Notes under the pieces: model-generated
What the model was told of the DNA's origin: nothing
Seen by the model: only the letters and a program-made list of their open reading frames with translations
Database searches by the model: none
DNA from: Achromobacter seleniivolatilans
GTDB lineage: Bacteria > Pseudomonadota > Gammaproteobacteria > Burkholderiales > Burkholderiaceae_B
NCBI RefSeq assembly: GCF_030864005.1
Contig: NZ_CP132976.1
Location: 372,001 to 436,000, forward strand
Reading direction: 5' to 3'
Length of the DNA stretch: 64,000 nucleotides
Program-made: the position numbers and the translations under genes
In this document: positions 45,945-55,497 of the stretch, piece after piece
Layout: each line of letters opens with the position of its first letter
Numbering within the stretch: position 1 is the first letter of the stretch

Positions 45945-46918
45945 GCGATTTCGTTAATGGCTTCTGGGGGTATTTCATCTCGGTCGTGGCCGTGGGTGGC
46001 GTGGTGTGGTGCGTGTGGCTGCTGTATACACAGCGCCGCTGGCTCACCAACAAGCCCGCCAACGGCAAGGTCGAGGACACGGGCCACGTCTGGGACGGCG
46101 ACCTGACCGAGCTGAACAACCCGGTCCCCACCTGGTGGACCTGGATGTACCTGCTGGCCTGCGTGTTTGCGTTGGGCTACCTGTTCTTCATGCCGGGTCT
46201 GGGTTCGTACAAGGGCCAGCTGGGTTACAGCAGCACCGAGGAAGTGGCCAAGCATCAAGCCCAAATGGCCGAAGCCGTGCGTCCGATCTACGCGCGGTTC
46301 GAGACCATGACTGTGCCGCAGATCGCTGAAGATCCGGGCGCCCGTGAAATCGGCCAACGCCTGTTCTTGAACACGTGTGCGCAGTGCCATGGCTCGGATG
46401 CCAAGGGCGGCTTCAGCTTTCCCAACTTGACGGACGGTGACTGGTTGCACGGCGGTACGCCGGAAATCATCATGAAGACCATCAAGGAAGGGCGTCACGG
46501 CGTGATGCCGCCCTGGAAAGCCGCCATTGACGCCAAGACGGCTGGCGACATTGCACAGTACGTGCGTTCGCTGTCGGGCCTGACGACCGACCCGGTTCGA
46601 GTGTTCCGCGGCAAGCGCGAGTTCGGCAACTTCTGCGTCGCCTGTCACGGTGTGGACGGCAAGGGCAACCAGATGCTGGGCGCGCCCAACCTGACGGACG
46701 ATGTGTGGCTGTATGGCAGTTCGGAAGCATCGATCGTGAAGACGATTCTTGATGGCCGTGACAACCGCATGCCGGCGCACGATCACATCCTGAGCCCGGA
46801 GCAGATCAAGATTCTGACGGCCTGGGTCTGGGGTTTGTCGAACAAGCCGGGTACGGCAGCCGGGGGCGACAGCACCGCTACCCCCGCAGCCACTCCTGCA
46901 GCCACCGCTGCGAAGTAA
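45941..46918 (+). CDS. ccoP: cbb3-type cytochrome c oxidase subunit III (dihaem)
   Basis: 325 residues. Two N-terminal helices (about 5-27 and 62-84) with the CcoP signature GHVWDGDLTELNNPVPTWWTWMY between them. Two haem c motifs: CAQCHGSDAKGG near 148 and CVACHGVDGKGN near 234. Tail Thr/Pro/Ala-rich. Passes electrons from cytochrome c or bc1 to CcoO/CcoN. Completes ccoNOQP. Confidence 0.96.
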   Translation: MSDFVNGFWGYFISVVAVGGVVWCVWLLYTQRRWLTNKPANGKVEDTGHVWDGDLTELNNPVPTWWTWMYLLACVFALGYLFFMPGLGSYKGQLGYSSTEEVAKHQAQMAEAVRPIYARFETMTVPQIAEDPGAREIGQRLFLNTCAQCHGSDAKGGFSFPNLTDGDWLHGGTPEIIMKTIKEGRHGVMPPWKAAIDAKTAGDIAQYVRSLSGLTTDPVRVFRGKREFGNFCVACHGVDGKGNQMLGAPNLTDDVWLYGSSEASIVKTILDGRDNRMPAHDHILSPEQIKILTAWVWGLSNKPGTAAGGDSTATPAATPAATAAK

Positions 46919-46940
46919 ATCGATTCGCGGTGCTTAAGTG

Positions 46941-46963
46941 GGGGGCGCGGAACCGCGGCCCCC
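46941..46963 (+). terminator. GC-rich hairpin between ccoP and ccoG
   Basis: GGGGGC and GCCCCC arms with an inner GCG/CGC pairing and one bulged G. No T-run. More likely an mRNA-stabilising or partial-termination element that separates the abundant ccoNOQP message from ccoG. Confidence 0.35.
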
Positions 46964-46994
46964 ATATCATTAGACTTACAGTACGGAGCAGCAA

Positions 46995-48485
46995 ATGGAA
47001 GAAGGGTCAACCGCAAGCGTCAGCAGTTCGCCTGGCGGTGACCCGCCGCCTTGGCGGCCCCATACGCGTCCGCCGCGTCCCGGGCAAGAGACTCTGGAAC
47101 AAACGCTGGAGGACGTGCGCAGCAAGATTTATCCGCGATCCGTCAGCGGCATTTTTGCCCGCTGGCGCATCGCTTTTGTTTTTATCACCCAGCTGATTTT
47201 CTACGGTCTGCCCTGGCTGCAATGGAACGGGCGTCAGGCGGTGCTGTTTGACCTGGGCGCGCGCAAGTTTTACCTGTTCGGCATGGTGTTGTGGCCGCAG
47301 GACGTGGTGTATCTGGCTGTGCTGCTGGTCATCTCGGCGCTGGCGCTGTTTCTGTTTACTGCCGTGGCAGGGCGGCTGTTCTGTGGTTACGCCTGTCCGC
47401 AAACGGTCTACACGGAAATCTTCATGTGGATCGAGCGCAAGGTTGAAGGCGACCGCATCGCGCGTATCCGTCTGGATGAATCGCCATGGACATGGCGCAA
47501 AGCGCGCCTGAAACTCACCAAGCATTTTCTGTGGATCGCGCTGGCCTGGTGGACAGGCTCCACCTTCATCGGGTATTTCGCCCCGATCCGCGAACTGGGC
47601 CATGAGTTGTTCACGCTGCAACTGGGTCCGTGGCAATGGTTCTGGATGCTGTTCTACGGTTTCGCCACCTGGGGCAACGCTGGCTTCATGCGGGAATCCG
47701 TGTGCAAGTACATGTGCCCGTATGCTCGCTTCCAAAGCGTCATGGTAGATCCCGATACCTTTGTCGTCACCTATGACAAGCGCCGTGGCGATCCGCGCGG
47801 CGGGCGTTCGCGCAAAGTGGACCACAAGGCGGCGGGCTTGGGTGACTGCGTGGATTGCAGCTTGTGTGTGCAGGTCTGCCCGACCGGTATCGATATTCGC
47901 GACGGCCTGCAATACATGTGCATAGGCTGCGGCGCCTGTATCGACGCCTGCGACCAGGTCATGGGCAAGATGCAATATGACCCGGGTCTGATCCGCTATA
48001 CCTCTGACCGGGCGATACAGGAAGGTCTGAACGGGAAAAGCGCGCTATCGCACCTGCTGCGCCCGCGCGTGCTGATCTACGGCACCATGATCCTGCTGCT
48101 GGCTGTGGCGTTCGTGTGGTCGCTTGCGGTACGCAATCCCTTGCGCGTGGACGTCATCCGCGATCGGGGCGCGCTGGGCCGTGAAGTGGCGGGTGGCCAG
48201 ATTGAAAACGTCTACCGCTTGCAGATCATCAACACGTCGGATACGCCAATGCGGCTGCGCTTGTCGGCCGACGGCATACCGGGGCTCGCCGTGCTGGCCG
48301 GTCAACAGGGGTCTGATGTGGTCGAAGTGCAAGCTGCTGCCAACAAGCTCCTGCCCATGGTGATCCGCGCCCCCGCTGGCGTTGAACCCGGCGCCCATCC
48401 CATCACGCTGCGCGCGCGCGGCCAAGACGGTGAAAACCGGTCCATCGAGACCGACGAACCCGCCAGTTTCTACGTGCCTGATTGA
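46995..48485 (+). CDS. ccoG: Cytochrome c oxidase accessory protein CcoG (polyferredoxin)
   Basis: 496 residues. Five or so helices, the CGYACPQTVYTEIFMWIERK motif, and two ferredoxin clusters near 294-330: CVDCSLCVQVCPTGIDIRDG and CIGCGACIDACDQVMGKM. C-terminal immunoglobulin-like domain (FixG C-term), ending SFYVPD. Thought to reduce copper for cbb3 maturation. Starts about 77 bases after ccoP, with the N-terminal 30 residues Pro/Gly-rich. Confidence 0.95.
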   Translation: MEEGSTASVSSSPGGDPPPWRPHTRPPRPGQETLEQTLEDVRSKIYPRSVSGIFARWRIAFVFITQLIFYGLPWLQWNGRQAVLFDLGARKFYLFGMVLWPQDVVYLAVLLVISALALFLFTAVAGRLFCGYACPQTVYTEIFMWIERKVEGDRIARIRLDESPWTWRKARLKLTKHFLWIALAWWTGSTFIGYFAPIRELGHELFTLQLGPWQWFWMLFYGFATWGNAGFMRESVCKYMCPYARFQSVMVDPDTFVVTYDKRRGDPRGGRSRKVDHKAAGLGDCVDCSLCVQVCPTGIDIRDGLQYMCIGCGACIDACDQVMGKMQYDPGLIRYTSDRAIQEGLNGKSALSHLLRPRVLIYGTMILLLAVAFVWSLAVRNPLRVDVIRDRGALGREVAGGQIENVYRLQIINTSDTPMRLRLSADGIPGLAVLAGQQGSDVVEVQAAANKLLPMVIRAPAGVEPGAHPITLRARGQDGENRSIETDEPASFYVPD

Positions 48486-48504
48486 GCACATAAAGGATAT
48501 CGAC

Positions 48505-48750
48505 ATGAACATTGCTCAGCCCGCCCCGATCGTGAAACCCTGGTATCGCGAGCCCTGGCCATGGATTCTCATGGCCGGCCCGTTCGTGGCCATGATTGGC
48601 TGCTTCATCACCATCTATTTCGCGTACACCCAGTTCAGCACCCAGCCGATACTGGACGGTGTGGTCAAACGCGGTTTGGTGATTGAACAGACCGCGCCCA
48701 AGGCTGCCGACGGGGCCGCTGCCGCGAGCGCCGTGCGCGTCAATCCTTAA
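48505..48750 (+). CDS. Short FixH-family protein
   Basis: 81 residues. PWYREPWPWILMAGPFVAMIGCFITIYFAY matches the FixH/CcoH opening with one helix. The rest is only about 35 residues, so the periplasmic FixH domain (normally about 100 residues) is absent. 19 bases after ccoG. It may keep only the helix that contacts the oxidase assembly complex. Confidence 0.8.
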   Translation: MNIAQPAPIVKPWYREPWPWILMAGPFVAMIGCFITIYFAYTQFSTQPILDGVVKRGLVIEQTAPKAADGAAAASAVRVNP

Positions 48751-48765
48751 ACAGGGAGAACAGAG

Positions 48766-49002
48766 ATGGGCTTGCGTTCATTGATGTGGATCTTGTGGCC
48801 GTCTTTCATGGCGGCTGCGGTGGGAAGCGCACTGATTTTTGCCCTAATCGATCCCTTGGATGTGGCGATTTTCGGGCATGTGCCTACCGGGCGCACGGGC
48901 TTTTATACCGTGTCTTTTTTCGTGCTGTGGGTAATGGCCGGGCTGTCGAGCACGCTCACGGCCTATCTGATGCCCAAGCCCGAAGAGGACGAGGACGTCT
49001 GA
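48766..49002 (+). CDS. Small two-helix membrane protein in the cco cluster
   Basis: 78 residues. Two helices (LMWILWPSFMAAAVGSALIFALI; GFYTVSFFVLWVMAGLSSTLTAYLM) joined by a short loop, ending in an acidic tail (PKPEEDEDV). 15 bases after the FixH-like gene with ribosome site AGGGAG. Not recognised as a named family; its place suggests a helper of the oxidase. Confidence 0.78.
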   Translation: MGLRSLMWILWPSFMAAAVGSALIFALIDPLDVAIFGHVPTGRTGFYTVSFFVLWVMAGLSSTLTAYLMPKPEEDEDV

Positions 49003-49010
49003 GTGTTCGC

Positions 49011-49040
49011 CCGCCCCGCCTGTCGATGCAGGCGGGGCGG
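49011..49040. terminator. Terminator between cco cluster and yjdM
   Basis: CCGCCCCGCCTG-tcgatg-CAGGCGGGGCGG, perfect 12-bp stem between convergent genes; no T-run but very stable. Confidence 0.6.
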
Positions 49041-49050
49041 CTGCGCAAGC

Positions 49051-49392
49051 TCAGACTTTCTTGACGAATTCCGACTTCAGGCTCATCTGGCCAAAGCCGT
49101 CGATTTTGCAATCGATGTCGTGGTCGCTGTCGACCAGCCGGATGCCCTTGACCTTCGTGCCCATCTTGACCACGCCGCCTGAACCCTTGAGCTTCAGGTC
49201 TTTGATGACGGTGATGGTGTCGCCGTCTTGCAAGACGTTGCCGGCCGAGTCGCGGTAGACACGAACATCGTCTTCCGCGGCAGTGGCGGCGTCTGCCGAC
49301 CATTCATGCGCGCACTCCGGGCAGACATAGGCGCTGCCATCTTCGTAGGTGAATTCGGATTGGCATTTTGGACAGGCGGGCAATGCACTCAC
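49051..49392 (-). CDS. yjdM: Zinc-ribbon protein YjdM (PhnA domain)
   Basis: 113 residues. N-terminal zinc ribbon [21 protein letters not shown], then the PhnA domain ([45 protein letters not shown]) with KSEFVKKV end. Once thought to be phosphonoacetate hydrolase, the family function is uncertain. Single gene, convergent with the cco cluster. Confidence 0.92.
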   Translation of the reverse strand: MSALPACPKCQSEFTYEDGSAYVCPECAHEWSADAATAAEDDVRVYRDSAGNVLQDGDTITVIKDLKLKGSGGVVKMGTKVKGIRLVDSDHDIDCKIDGFGQMSLKSEFVKKV

Positions 49393-49702
49393 AGGTGTAC
49401 CTCGGGGTGATGGGGCGCAGAATGCGCGATGCGTGATTGTACTTCGCAGTGGAATGCCTGTCTGTATTCAACAGGCCCTCTTCATCGCTTATCTGCTTGC
49501 AGTGGGTCAATAAAATGCCTTTTTATTGCGGCAGGAGGGCGGACGTCTGGAATGCGCCCTTTTTCAAGTTTGTCTGTCAACGCGAGCTGCCTCGCGCTAC
49601 CCGCTATTTTCTAAAAGTGAAACACACCGTTCGGTTACCCCGTACAGATCGACTTCGAGTGACGGGTAAAATCTCGGGCTATTGGTCACGTTGGGGGCTC
49701 GT
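49393..49702. promoter_or_regulatory. Intergenic region before the ABC exporter genes
   Basis: 310 bases with no supportable gene. An AT-rich inverted repeat CAATAAAA-N5-TTTTATTG lies at 49508-49528. A -10-like TAAAAT at 49667-49672 lacks a clear -35 and would start transcription about 24 bases before the ATPase GTG. Confidence 0.35.
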
Positions 49703-50626
49703 GTGCAGCCGGTCATATCAGTTCAGGATTTATCCAAAAAGTACGCTTCGGGGTTCCAGGCGCTGAAAAGCGTCAATCTGGAAATCCAGCGCGGCGAGAT
49801 TTTTGCGTTGCTCGGGCCGAACGGCGCGGGAAAGACGACGCTGATCAGCATTATTTGCGGGATCGTCAATCCTACCGACGGCCGCGTGCTGGCCGACGGC
49901 CATGACATCGTGTCGGATTTCCGCGCGGCGCGTTCCAAGATCGGCCTGGTGCCCCAAGAGATTTCCACCGACGCGTTTGAAAGCGTGTGGAATACGGTGA
50001 CGTTCAGCCGCGGCCTGTTTGGCAAACCCGCCAATCCCGCCTACATCGAAAAGGTGCTGCGCGAACTGTCGTTGTGGGACAAGAAGGACAGCCGCATCAT
50101 GGCACTGTCTGGCGGCATGAAGCGCCGGGTCATGATCGCCAAGGCCTTGTCGCACGAACCCGCGATTCTGTTCCTGGACGAACCGACGGCGGGCGTGGAC
50201 GTAGAGCTGCGGCGCGGTATGTGGGAAATGGTGCGGCGCCTGCGCGAAAGCGGCGTCACCATCATTTTGACGACCCACTATATTGAAGAAGCCCAGGAAA
50301 TGGCCGACCGCATCGGTGTGATCCGCAAGGGCGAGATCATCCTGGTCGAAGAGAAGGACGCGTTGATGGCCAAGCTGGGCAAGCGCCAGCTGGCCTTGAC
50401 TTTGAAGGCGCCGCTGCCGGGTATTCCGACGGCGCTGGATGCCTATCAACTGGACTTGTCGGCCGACGGCTACAAACTGGTCTACACCTATGACAACCAG
50501 GGCGGCGGCGCTATTTCGCAGCTGCTGCACGACCTGAGCCGCCTTGAGATCGAATTCACGGATTTGAATTCATCGGAAAGTTCGCTTGAGGATATCTTTG
50601 TCAGCCTGGTACACGGTCAATCATGA
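49703..50626 (+). CDS. ABC-2 type exporter ATP-binding protein (YadG-like)
   Basis: 307 residues from GTG 49703, chosen because GGGGG sits 7 bases before it; a TTG at 49682 is a longer alternative. Walker [10 protein letters not shown] near 39, signature [19 protein letters not shown] near 134, Walker [18 protein letters not shown] near 156, H-loop TTHY. The VDVELRR phrase and length match E. coli YadG. Overlaps the permease gene by 4 bp. Exported substrate unknown. Confidence 0.88.
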   Translation: MQPVISVQDLSKKYASGFQALKSVNLEIQRGEIFALLGPNGAGKTTLISIICGIVNPTDGRVLADGHDIVSDFRAARSKIGLVPQEISTDAFESVWNTVTFSRGLFGKPANPAYIEKVLRELSLWDKKDSRIMALSGGMKRRVMIAKALSHEPAILFLDEPTAGVDVELRRGMWEMVRRLRESGVTIILTTHYIEEAQEMADRIGVIRKGEIILVEEKDALMAKLGKRQLALTLKAPLPGIPTALDAYQLDLSADGYKLVYTYDNQGGGAISQLLHDLSRLEIEFTDLNSSESSLEDIFVSLVHGQS

Positions 50627-51384
50627 ACTTCTACGCCATTCGCGCTATCTACCTGTTTGAAATGGCTCGGGCCTGGCGCACGCTGATGCAAAGCGTGTTG
50701 TCGCCGGTGATTTCCACGTCGCTTTATTTCGTGGTGTTCGGGTCGGCCATCGGTTCGCACATGGTGGAGATCGATGGGGTCAGCTACGGCGCCTTCATCG
50801 TGCCCGGCATGATCATGCTGTCTTTGCTGACGCAAAGTATCGCCAACGCGTCCTTCGGTATCTATATGCCGCGGTTCTCGGGCACCATCTACGAAATCCA
50901 CTCAGCTCCGATTTCCTATGTGGAGATTGTGATGGGCTACGTTGGCGCCGCCGCCAGCAAGTCCATCATCCTGGGGCTGATCATGCTGGCGACCGCCAGG
51001 CTGTTCGTGGCGTTCGACATCGCGCATCCGTTCTGGATGCTGGGCTTCTTGGTGCTGACCGCGGTGACGTTCAGTCTGTTCGGCTTCATCATCGGCGTGT
51101 GGGCTGACGGCTTTGAGAAGCTGCAAATCATTCCGCTGATGATCATCACGCCACTGACATTTCTGGGCGGCACCTTTTATTCCATCAAGATGCTGCCCCC
51201 GTTCTGGCAGACCGCCACCTTGTTCAATCCGGTGGTCTATCTGGTCAGCGGGTTCCGGTGGGCGTTTTACGGCGTGTCGGATGTCAGTTTGGGCGTGAGC
51301 GTTGGCATGACGCTGGTGTTCCTGCTGGCCTGCCTGCTGGGCGTGCGCTGGATCTTCAAGACGGGTTACCGCCTCAAGACCTGA
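50623..51384 (+). CDS. ABC-2 type exporter permease (YadH-like)
   Basis: 253 residues, six helices, with the ABC-2 features [37 protein letters not shown] and [38 protein letters not shown]. Partner of the ATPase upstream. Its TGA is immediately followed by the stop of the convergent GST gene (51385), with no spacer at all. Confidence 0.9.
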   Translation: MNFYAIRAIYLFEMARAWRTLMQSVLSPVISTSLYFVVFGSAIGSHMVEIDGVSYGAFIVPGMIMLSLLTQSIANASFGIYMPRFSGTIYEIHSAPISYVEIVMGYVGAAASKSIILGLIMLATARLFVAFDIAHPFWMLGFLVLTAVTFSLFGFIIGVWADGFEKLQIIPLMIITPLTFLGGTFYSIKMLPPFWQTATLFNPVVYLVSGFRWAFYGVSDVSLGVSVGMTLVFLLACLLGVRWIFKTGYRLKT

Positions 51385-52086
51385 TCAGTCGCCCGGGCTC
51401 ATGGGCGCGCGGCGTGCCAGGCCGTCAAAGGCATCGAGCAGCCGTTCGCGCCAGGCATGGACCGGGTCGTCTTCGGCCAGCAGTTCCTGCGGGCTGGTGC
51501 AGCGGGCCCACATGAACATGCCGAACACGGCATAGTCGGCGTACGCGGGCTGGCTGCCCGCCAGATAGGGTTGTTTGCCCAAGGTCTGGCGCAGTGGCAG
51601 CAGAGCGTCGCGCAGCGCCGCGATTTGCACGGCATAACCCGCCGGCAGATCTTCCAGCTTTCCAAACCGCTTTTCCCGCGATGCGCGGAAGTACGCCTGG
51701 TCCTTTTCATGGATCAGGCCGTGGATGGACGGCAGCAGCAGCCGAGCCAGGGTGGGTACCAGCGTGGTATCTGCCCAGGCGTTTGCAAACAGGCTTACCG
51801 CGCGTCCGCCGGCGCCGCCGAACAGCGACGGGCGTTCGGGAAAGGTGTCTTCCAGATAGCAGGCAATTTGCCAGGAGTCGCTGACGACATGCGTGTCGTG
51901 CACCAGCACCGGCACCAGTTTCTGGCCTGAAAAATCAATGGACTCTTTTTCAGTGAAGCGCCAGGGAACCGTCTTGGCCGATAAGCCTTTGTGGGCCAGC
52001 GCCATATGCGTCTTCCAGCAATGCGGGCTGAAACGCAGCGACGCGTCTGCGCCGGCCAGGTCATAGAGGGTGAGATCCGGGGTCAA
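51385..52086 (-). CDS. Glutathione S-transferase family protein
   Basis: 233 residues from a TTG at 52086, chosen for the AAGGAG ribosome site about 10 bases upstream. No ATG is in frame until deep in the domain, and the frame upstream to 52179 shows no family similarity. The thioredoxin-like N-domain reads LTLYDLAGADASLRFSPHCWKTHMALAHKGL, then KLVPVLVHDTHVVSDSWQIACYLEDTFP (the VPxL and SxxI motifs). An all-helical C-domain follows with AGSQPAYADYAVFGMFMW. Substrate unknown. Confidence 0.85.
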   Translation of the reverse strand: MTPDLTLYDLAGADASLRFSPHCWKTHMALAHKGLSAKTVPWRFTEKESIDFSGQKLVPVLVHDTHVVSDSWQIACYLEDTFPERPSLFGGAGGRAVSLFANAWADTTLVPTLARLLLPSIHGLIHEKDQAYFRASREKRFGKLEDLPAGYAVQIAALRDALLPLRQTLGKQPYLAGSQPAYADYAVFGMFMWARCTSPQELLAEDDPVHAWRERLLDAFDGLARRAPMSPGD

Positions 52087-52160
52087 GATACCGCGCTCCT
52101 TGGACGTGCCTGTGGATAGGACCGGAGCTAGGATACTGCGCCAGGGGCGCTCACATCGAA

Positions 52161-52200
52161 CAAAATAAAAGCGCCACACGTCCGTAGAGCGTGTGGCGCT
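52161..52200 (-). terminator. Rho-independent terminator of the DUF4168 gene
   Basis: On the minus strand AGCGCCACACG-N9-CGTGTGGCGCT, perfect 11-bp stem, followed by TTTTATTTTG. Confidence 0.88.
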
Positions 52201-52251
52201 GGCCGGACAATCCCCGGTCCGGCCTGGCTTGCCTTGTTGAGGGAGCCTGCC

Positions 52252-52644
52252 TTACTTCGGCGCGCCCTGGCTCATGCTCATGACCCGCTGCTTTAACTGC
52301 GGGTCTTGCTGCACGGCTTGGCCGATGCCATTGAATTCTTCGACGCTAAGACCGTCGGCACGCACCAGCTTCACCATTTTGGCGTCCGCTTCCTGGACCA
52401 CCTTCTGCTTGGCGTCGTCAGTCTTGGCCGCGTCAACCTTGGGGCGGTATTCGTCGACTACGCCGGAGATCTTTTGCGAGGCAGATGCGAAGCGCTGTAA
52501 CTGCTGATCAGTAGGCTGTTGAATGGCGGGCGCCATCTGCGGCTGGGCCGGTTGCTGGCTGGCGTTTTGAGCCAGGGCGGGAGCACCGGACAACGCCGTC
52601 GTCAGAATGGCGGCGGATAGGAATGCGTAAGTGGAACGCTGCAT
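52252..52644 (-). CDS. Exported DUF4168 protein
   Basis: 130 residues from ATG 52644 with AAGGAGG in front. Signal peptide (MQRSTYAFLSAAILTTALSG, cleavage after ALA). Gln/Pro-rich linker, then the DUF4168 domain (DQQLQRFASASQKISGVVDEY, GLSVEEFNGIGQAVQQDPQLKQRV). Periplasmic, function unknown. A well-formed single-gene unit: promoter at 52677-52706 and terminator at 52161-52200. Confidence 0.88.
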   Translation of the reverse strand: MQRSTYAFLSAAILTTALSGAPALAQNASQQPAQPQMAPAIQQPTDQQLQRFASASQKISGVVDEYRPKVDAAKTDDAKQKVVQEADAKMVKLVRADGLSVEEFNGIGQAVQQDPQLKQRVMSMSQGAPK

Positions 52645-52676
52645 GAAACCTCCTTGTTCCGGTTGAATGTCTGACC

Positions 52677-52706
52677 ATAATGACGACCAGACCCCGCAAG
52701 GGACAA
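52677..52706 (-). promoter_or_regulatory. Candidate promoter of the DUF4168 gene
   Basis: Minus strand TTGTCC (52701-52706), 18-base spacer, CATTAT (52677-52682), about 33 bases before the ATG at 52644. Confidence 0.45.
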
Positions 52707-52854
52707 GTTTCGCGATGTGTTTTCCTGTGTCGGCAGACCACGATATGGGCGTGCGCTTTAGGAGGGAGCCCCCTGGGGCGGGGGCAGAAACGTTTTGCGT
52801 GGTTTCGTAGTCGGTGCTGGCCGCGATGTTTCTTAACGTTCGCGGCATTCGGGA

Positions 52855-53679
52855 TCAAATGAGCAACATGCTCAACATCACCAGAGCTAGCAGGCTCACA
52901 TAGACCTTGGCATGCAGGCGGTCAGGAATGCGCGGGATCAAGGGTGCGCCGAGCCGGATGCCCGCCAGCGACCCCAGCGCCAGCGCCGCGAAGGCAAGCA
53001 AGTCCACATAGCCCACAATCCACGGCGCAAGTGCAGCGGGCAGCTCGCGCGCAGCCGCCATGTAGGCTACGGTGCCCACAATTGCCACGGGCAAGGTCAG
53101 CGGGTTGGCCATCGCCGCAGCCTTGGCCATTGGCAGGCCGCGGCGGCGCAGCAGCGGTACCGTCATCACGCTGCCCCCGACGCCCAGAAAGGTGGCGATG
53201 GCGCCGATGACGATGCCGCCTCCGACCACGACGGCCTGGCCCAGGGGCCGTGGCGTTTCGGCGCCGTGTTGGGCAAGGAAACCCTGGCGCAGCAGACAAT
53301 CCAGGATCGTCACCGCCAGATAAGCGATGAAGGCGTAACGCACCAGCTCACCGCTGGCATGCGTGGCGGCCAGTGCACCGAGCAGGGCGCCGATGGCGAT
53401 AAAGGCTGCCAGGGGCCAGACGTAGGCGCGCAGGATGTTCCCGGCGCGCCGATGCTTCCGTGTCGCAGCTATGGAATTGACGATCATGACGCAGGTAGAC
53501 GTCGCAACGGCGATGTGCATTGCTGACAAGCCGATGGCGTCTTGCGCGCCATGCGTGGCCGTCAAGACGCCGAACAGCACGGGCACGACGACAAAGCCGC
53601 CACCGAAGCCGAAGAGGACGGTCGTGACGCCGCTTAAGCAACCGAATAAGGCCAACACCAGATACAGCATGCCGTGCAT
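52855..53679 (-). CDS. TauE/SafE-family sulfite or anion exporter
   Basis: 274 residues, about eight helices in two repeats. Motifs FGCLSGVTTVLFGFGGGFVVVPVL and, in the second half, IGAIATFLGVGGSVMTVPLLRRRG are the paired TauE signatures. A second Met at 53670 is an alternative start. Divergent from the AraC regulator across 117 bp, so that regulator may control it. Substrate could be sulfite, sulfoacetate or another organic anion. Confidence 0.9.
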   Translation of the reverse strand: MHGMLYLVLALFGCLSGVTTVLFGFGGGFVVVPVLFGVLTATHGAQDAIGLSAMHIAVATSTCVMIVNSIAATRKHRRAGNILRAYVWPLAAFIAIGALLGALAATHASGELVRYAFIAYLAVTILDCLLRQGFLAQHGAETPRPLGQAVVVGGGIVIGAIATFLGVGGSVMTVPLLRRRGLPMAKAAAMANPLTLPVAIVGTVAYMAAARELPAALAPWIVGYVDLLAFAALALGSLAGIRLGAPLIPRIPDRLHAKVYVSLLALVMLSMLLI

Positions 53680-53796
53680 CCTTGCAGGAAAAAAGTCACG
53701 ATACGGCGGCTCGTCATGGCTAGCTTTCGAGTATTGGACAATAATGTTTTAGTTTCGGCCAATAGACCCGCGGGCGCTTTTTTCGTTCAACATCCC

Positions 53797-54564
53797 ATGC
53801 GCAATACCCATATTGACCTTTACGACGCCTTAAATCGTGCCGTGGTCGCCATTGGCAACGACTATCCGCCGGGCCATCTATTGCCCGCCCACGCGCATCG
53901 CCGCGCCCAGTTGCTGTACGGCGCCACCGGGGTCATGCACGTGGTGACGCGGGACGGCAACTGGGTCGTGCCGCCTCAACGCGCGGTATGGATTCCCGCA
54001 GGGGTCACGCATCAGGTCAGGATGCTGGACGTCAGTACGCGCAGCGCCTATCTGGAACCCGGCGCGGCGCGCGCAGGCCGTTCTGTGTGCGAAGTGATCG
54101 AGGTATCTACGCTGCTGCGCCAGCTACTGTCGGAAGCCGTCGACATGCCCGCCGCCTATGACCTTGACGGCCGCGACGGCGCACTTGCTGCGCTGCTGCT
54201 GCATGAAGTGGACCGGGCTTGCGTTTTGCCGCTGCATATTCCGCTACCGCGCGACAAGCGCCTGGCGCCGCTGTGCAAAGCATTTATTGCCGCGCCCGAT
54301 GCGCATGTGCCGCCCCAGATGTGGGCAGATCAACTGCACATGAGCCTGCGTACGTTCAGCCGGTATTTTCGTCAGCAGACAGGGATGGCGTTTTCTGAAT
54401 GGCGCCAGCGCGCTTGCGTGGTGCTTGCGCTGGCGCGGCTGGCATCCGGCGTGCCGGTGACGACGATTGCGCTGGACTTCGGGTATCAAAGTCCTGCTGC
54501 GTTTTCCACCATGTTCCGCCGAGTGCTGGGCCGGCCGCCCACGGAGTATTTGCGGCAGGACTAG
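53797..54564 (+). CDS. AraC-family transcriptional regulator with cupin sensor
   Basis: 255 residues from ATG 53797, the family's normal length; an ATG at 53716 would add 27 residues over what looks like promoter DNA. Cupin part: GNDYPPGHLLPAHAHRRAQLLYGATGVMHV, VVPPQRAVWIPAGVTHQV. Two helix-turn-helix units: MSLRTFSRYFRQQTGMAFSEWRQRA and TIALDFGYQSPAAFSTMFRRVLGRPPTEYL. Neither start has a good ribosome site. Probably regulates the divergent TauE-type exporter. Confidence 0.88.
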   Translation: MRNTHIDLYDALNRAVVAIGNDYPPGHLLPAHAHRRAQLLYGATGVMHVVTRDGNWVVPPQRAVWIPAGVTHQVRMLDVSTRSAYLEPGAARAGRSVCEVIEVSTLLRQLLSEAVDMPAAYDLDGRDGALAALLLHEVDRACVLPLHIPLPRDKRLAPLCKAFIAAPDAHVPPQMWADQLHMSLRTFSRYFRQQTGMAFSEWRQRACVVLALARLASGVPVTTIALDFGYQSPAAFSTMFRRVLGRPPTEYLRQD

Positions 54565-54573
54565 GACGCGGCG

Positions 54574-55218
54574 TTATGCCGCGTACCAAAGTACCGCGAA
54601 GAAGTGGCAGATCGTGCCGGCCAGTACGAACAGATGCCAGATGAAATGGCTGTAGCGCCAGCGGTTGTCGAAAACAAAGAACACAACGCCGCCCGTGTAG
54701 GCCAGCCCGCCCGCAACCAGCCACCACAGTCCGCCCGTGGGCACGCGCTCGATCAACGGGTTCACCGCGATGATCACCAGCCAGCCCATCGCGAGGTACA
54801 GGCCGGTCGACACGGCTGGGCGGTTCAGCCGCTTGCTGGCCTTAAGCCCCACGCCTATCAGCGCCAGACCCCAGACCAAGCCAAACAGCGTCCAGCCCCA
54901 CGGGCCGCGCAAGGCGCCCAAGGCAAACGGCGTATAGGTTCCGGCGATAAGCAGATAGATGGCCGAATGATCCAGCACGTTGAAAATCTGCTTGGCGCGG
55001 CACTTGGGCAGCGCGTGATAGATGGTGGATGCCAGATACAGCAAGCACATCGACAAAGCGAATACGGCTGCCCCGGCAATAAAGGCTGTGTCGCCCTGGC
55101 GCACTGCGGCCACGATCAAAATGGGGGCGGCCGCAACGGCTCCCGCCGCGCCTACGCCATGGCTGATGGTGTTGGCGATTTCTTCGCCCAGGGTCTGGGG
55201 TCTGTCGTTTGGGAACAT
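54574..55218 (-). CDS. trhA: Hemolysin III / PAQR-family membrane protein TrhA
   Basis: 214 residues from ATG 55218 (ATG 55251 adds 11). Seven helices. Motifs EEIANTISHGVGAAGAVAAA, LLYLASTIYHALP, FNVLDHSAIYLLIAGTYTPF and FVFDNRWRYSHFIWHLFVLAGTICHFFAV carry the conserved His/Asp residues of the PAQR metal site. Linked to membrane fluidity control in E. coli. Convergent with the AraC gene, 9 bases between stops. Confidence 0.9.
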   Translation of the reverse strand: MFPNDRPQTLGEEIANTISHGVGAAGAVAAAPILIVAAVRQGDTAFIAGAAVFALSMCLLYLASTIYHALPKCRAKQIFNVLDHSAIYLLIAGTYTPFALGALRGPWGWTLFGLVWGLALIGVGLKASKRLNRPAVSTGLYLAMGWLVIIAVNPLIERVPTGGLWWLVAGGLAYTGGVVFFVFDNRWRYSHFIWHLFVLAGTICHFFAVLWYAA

Positions 55219-55497
55219 GAATGCGTCTTGTTGATGCGAGGCTTCCACCATAGGCGGTTTGCGGCCGCTGCTCAAGCGGCTGGAGGCTCCTTCGTCGATA
55301 GATGCGGGCCGCGCTTGATTTTGTGCAAACCGAAGCACACCTCGTGCGACGAAAAGCAGGGCATGGCAGTTACTGTGTGATACATTTCACGCAGCATCAA
55401 ATCCGCCCTTAGAGGCGGTAAATGTTCGTTGTTCCACGCTTACAACTGCAGCAAATCGTTTGTGCGTTCGCAACAAGACTTACAAGGGGGGACAGGG

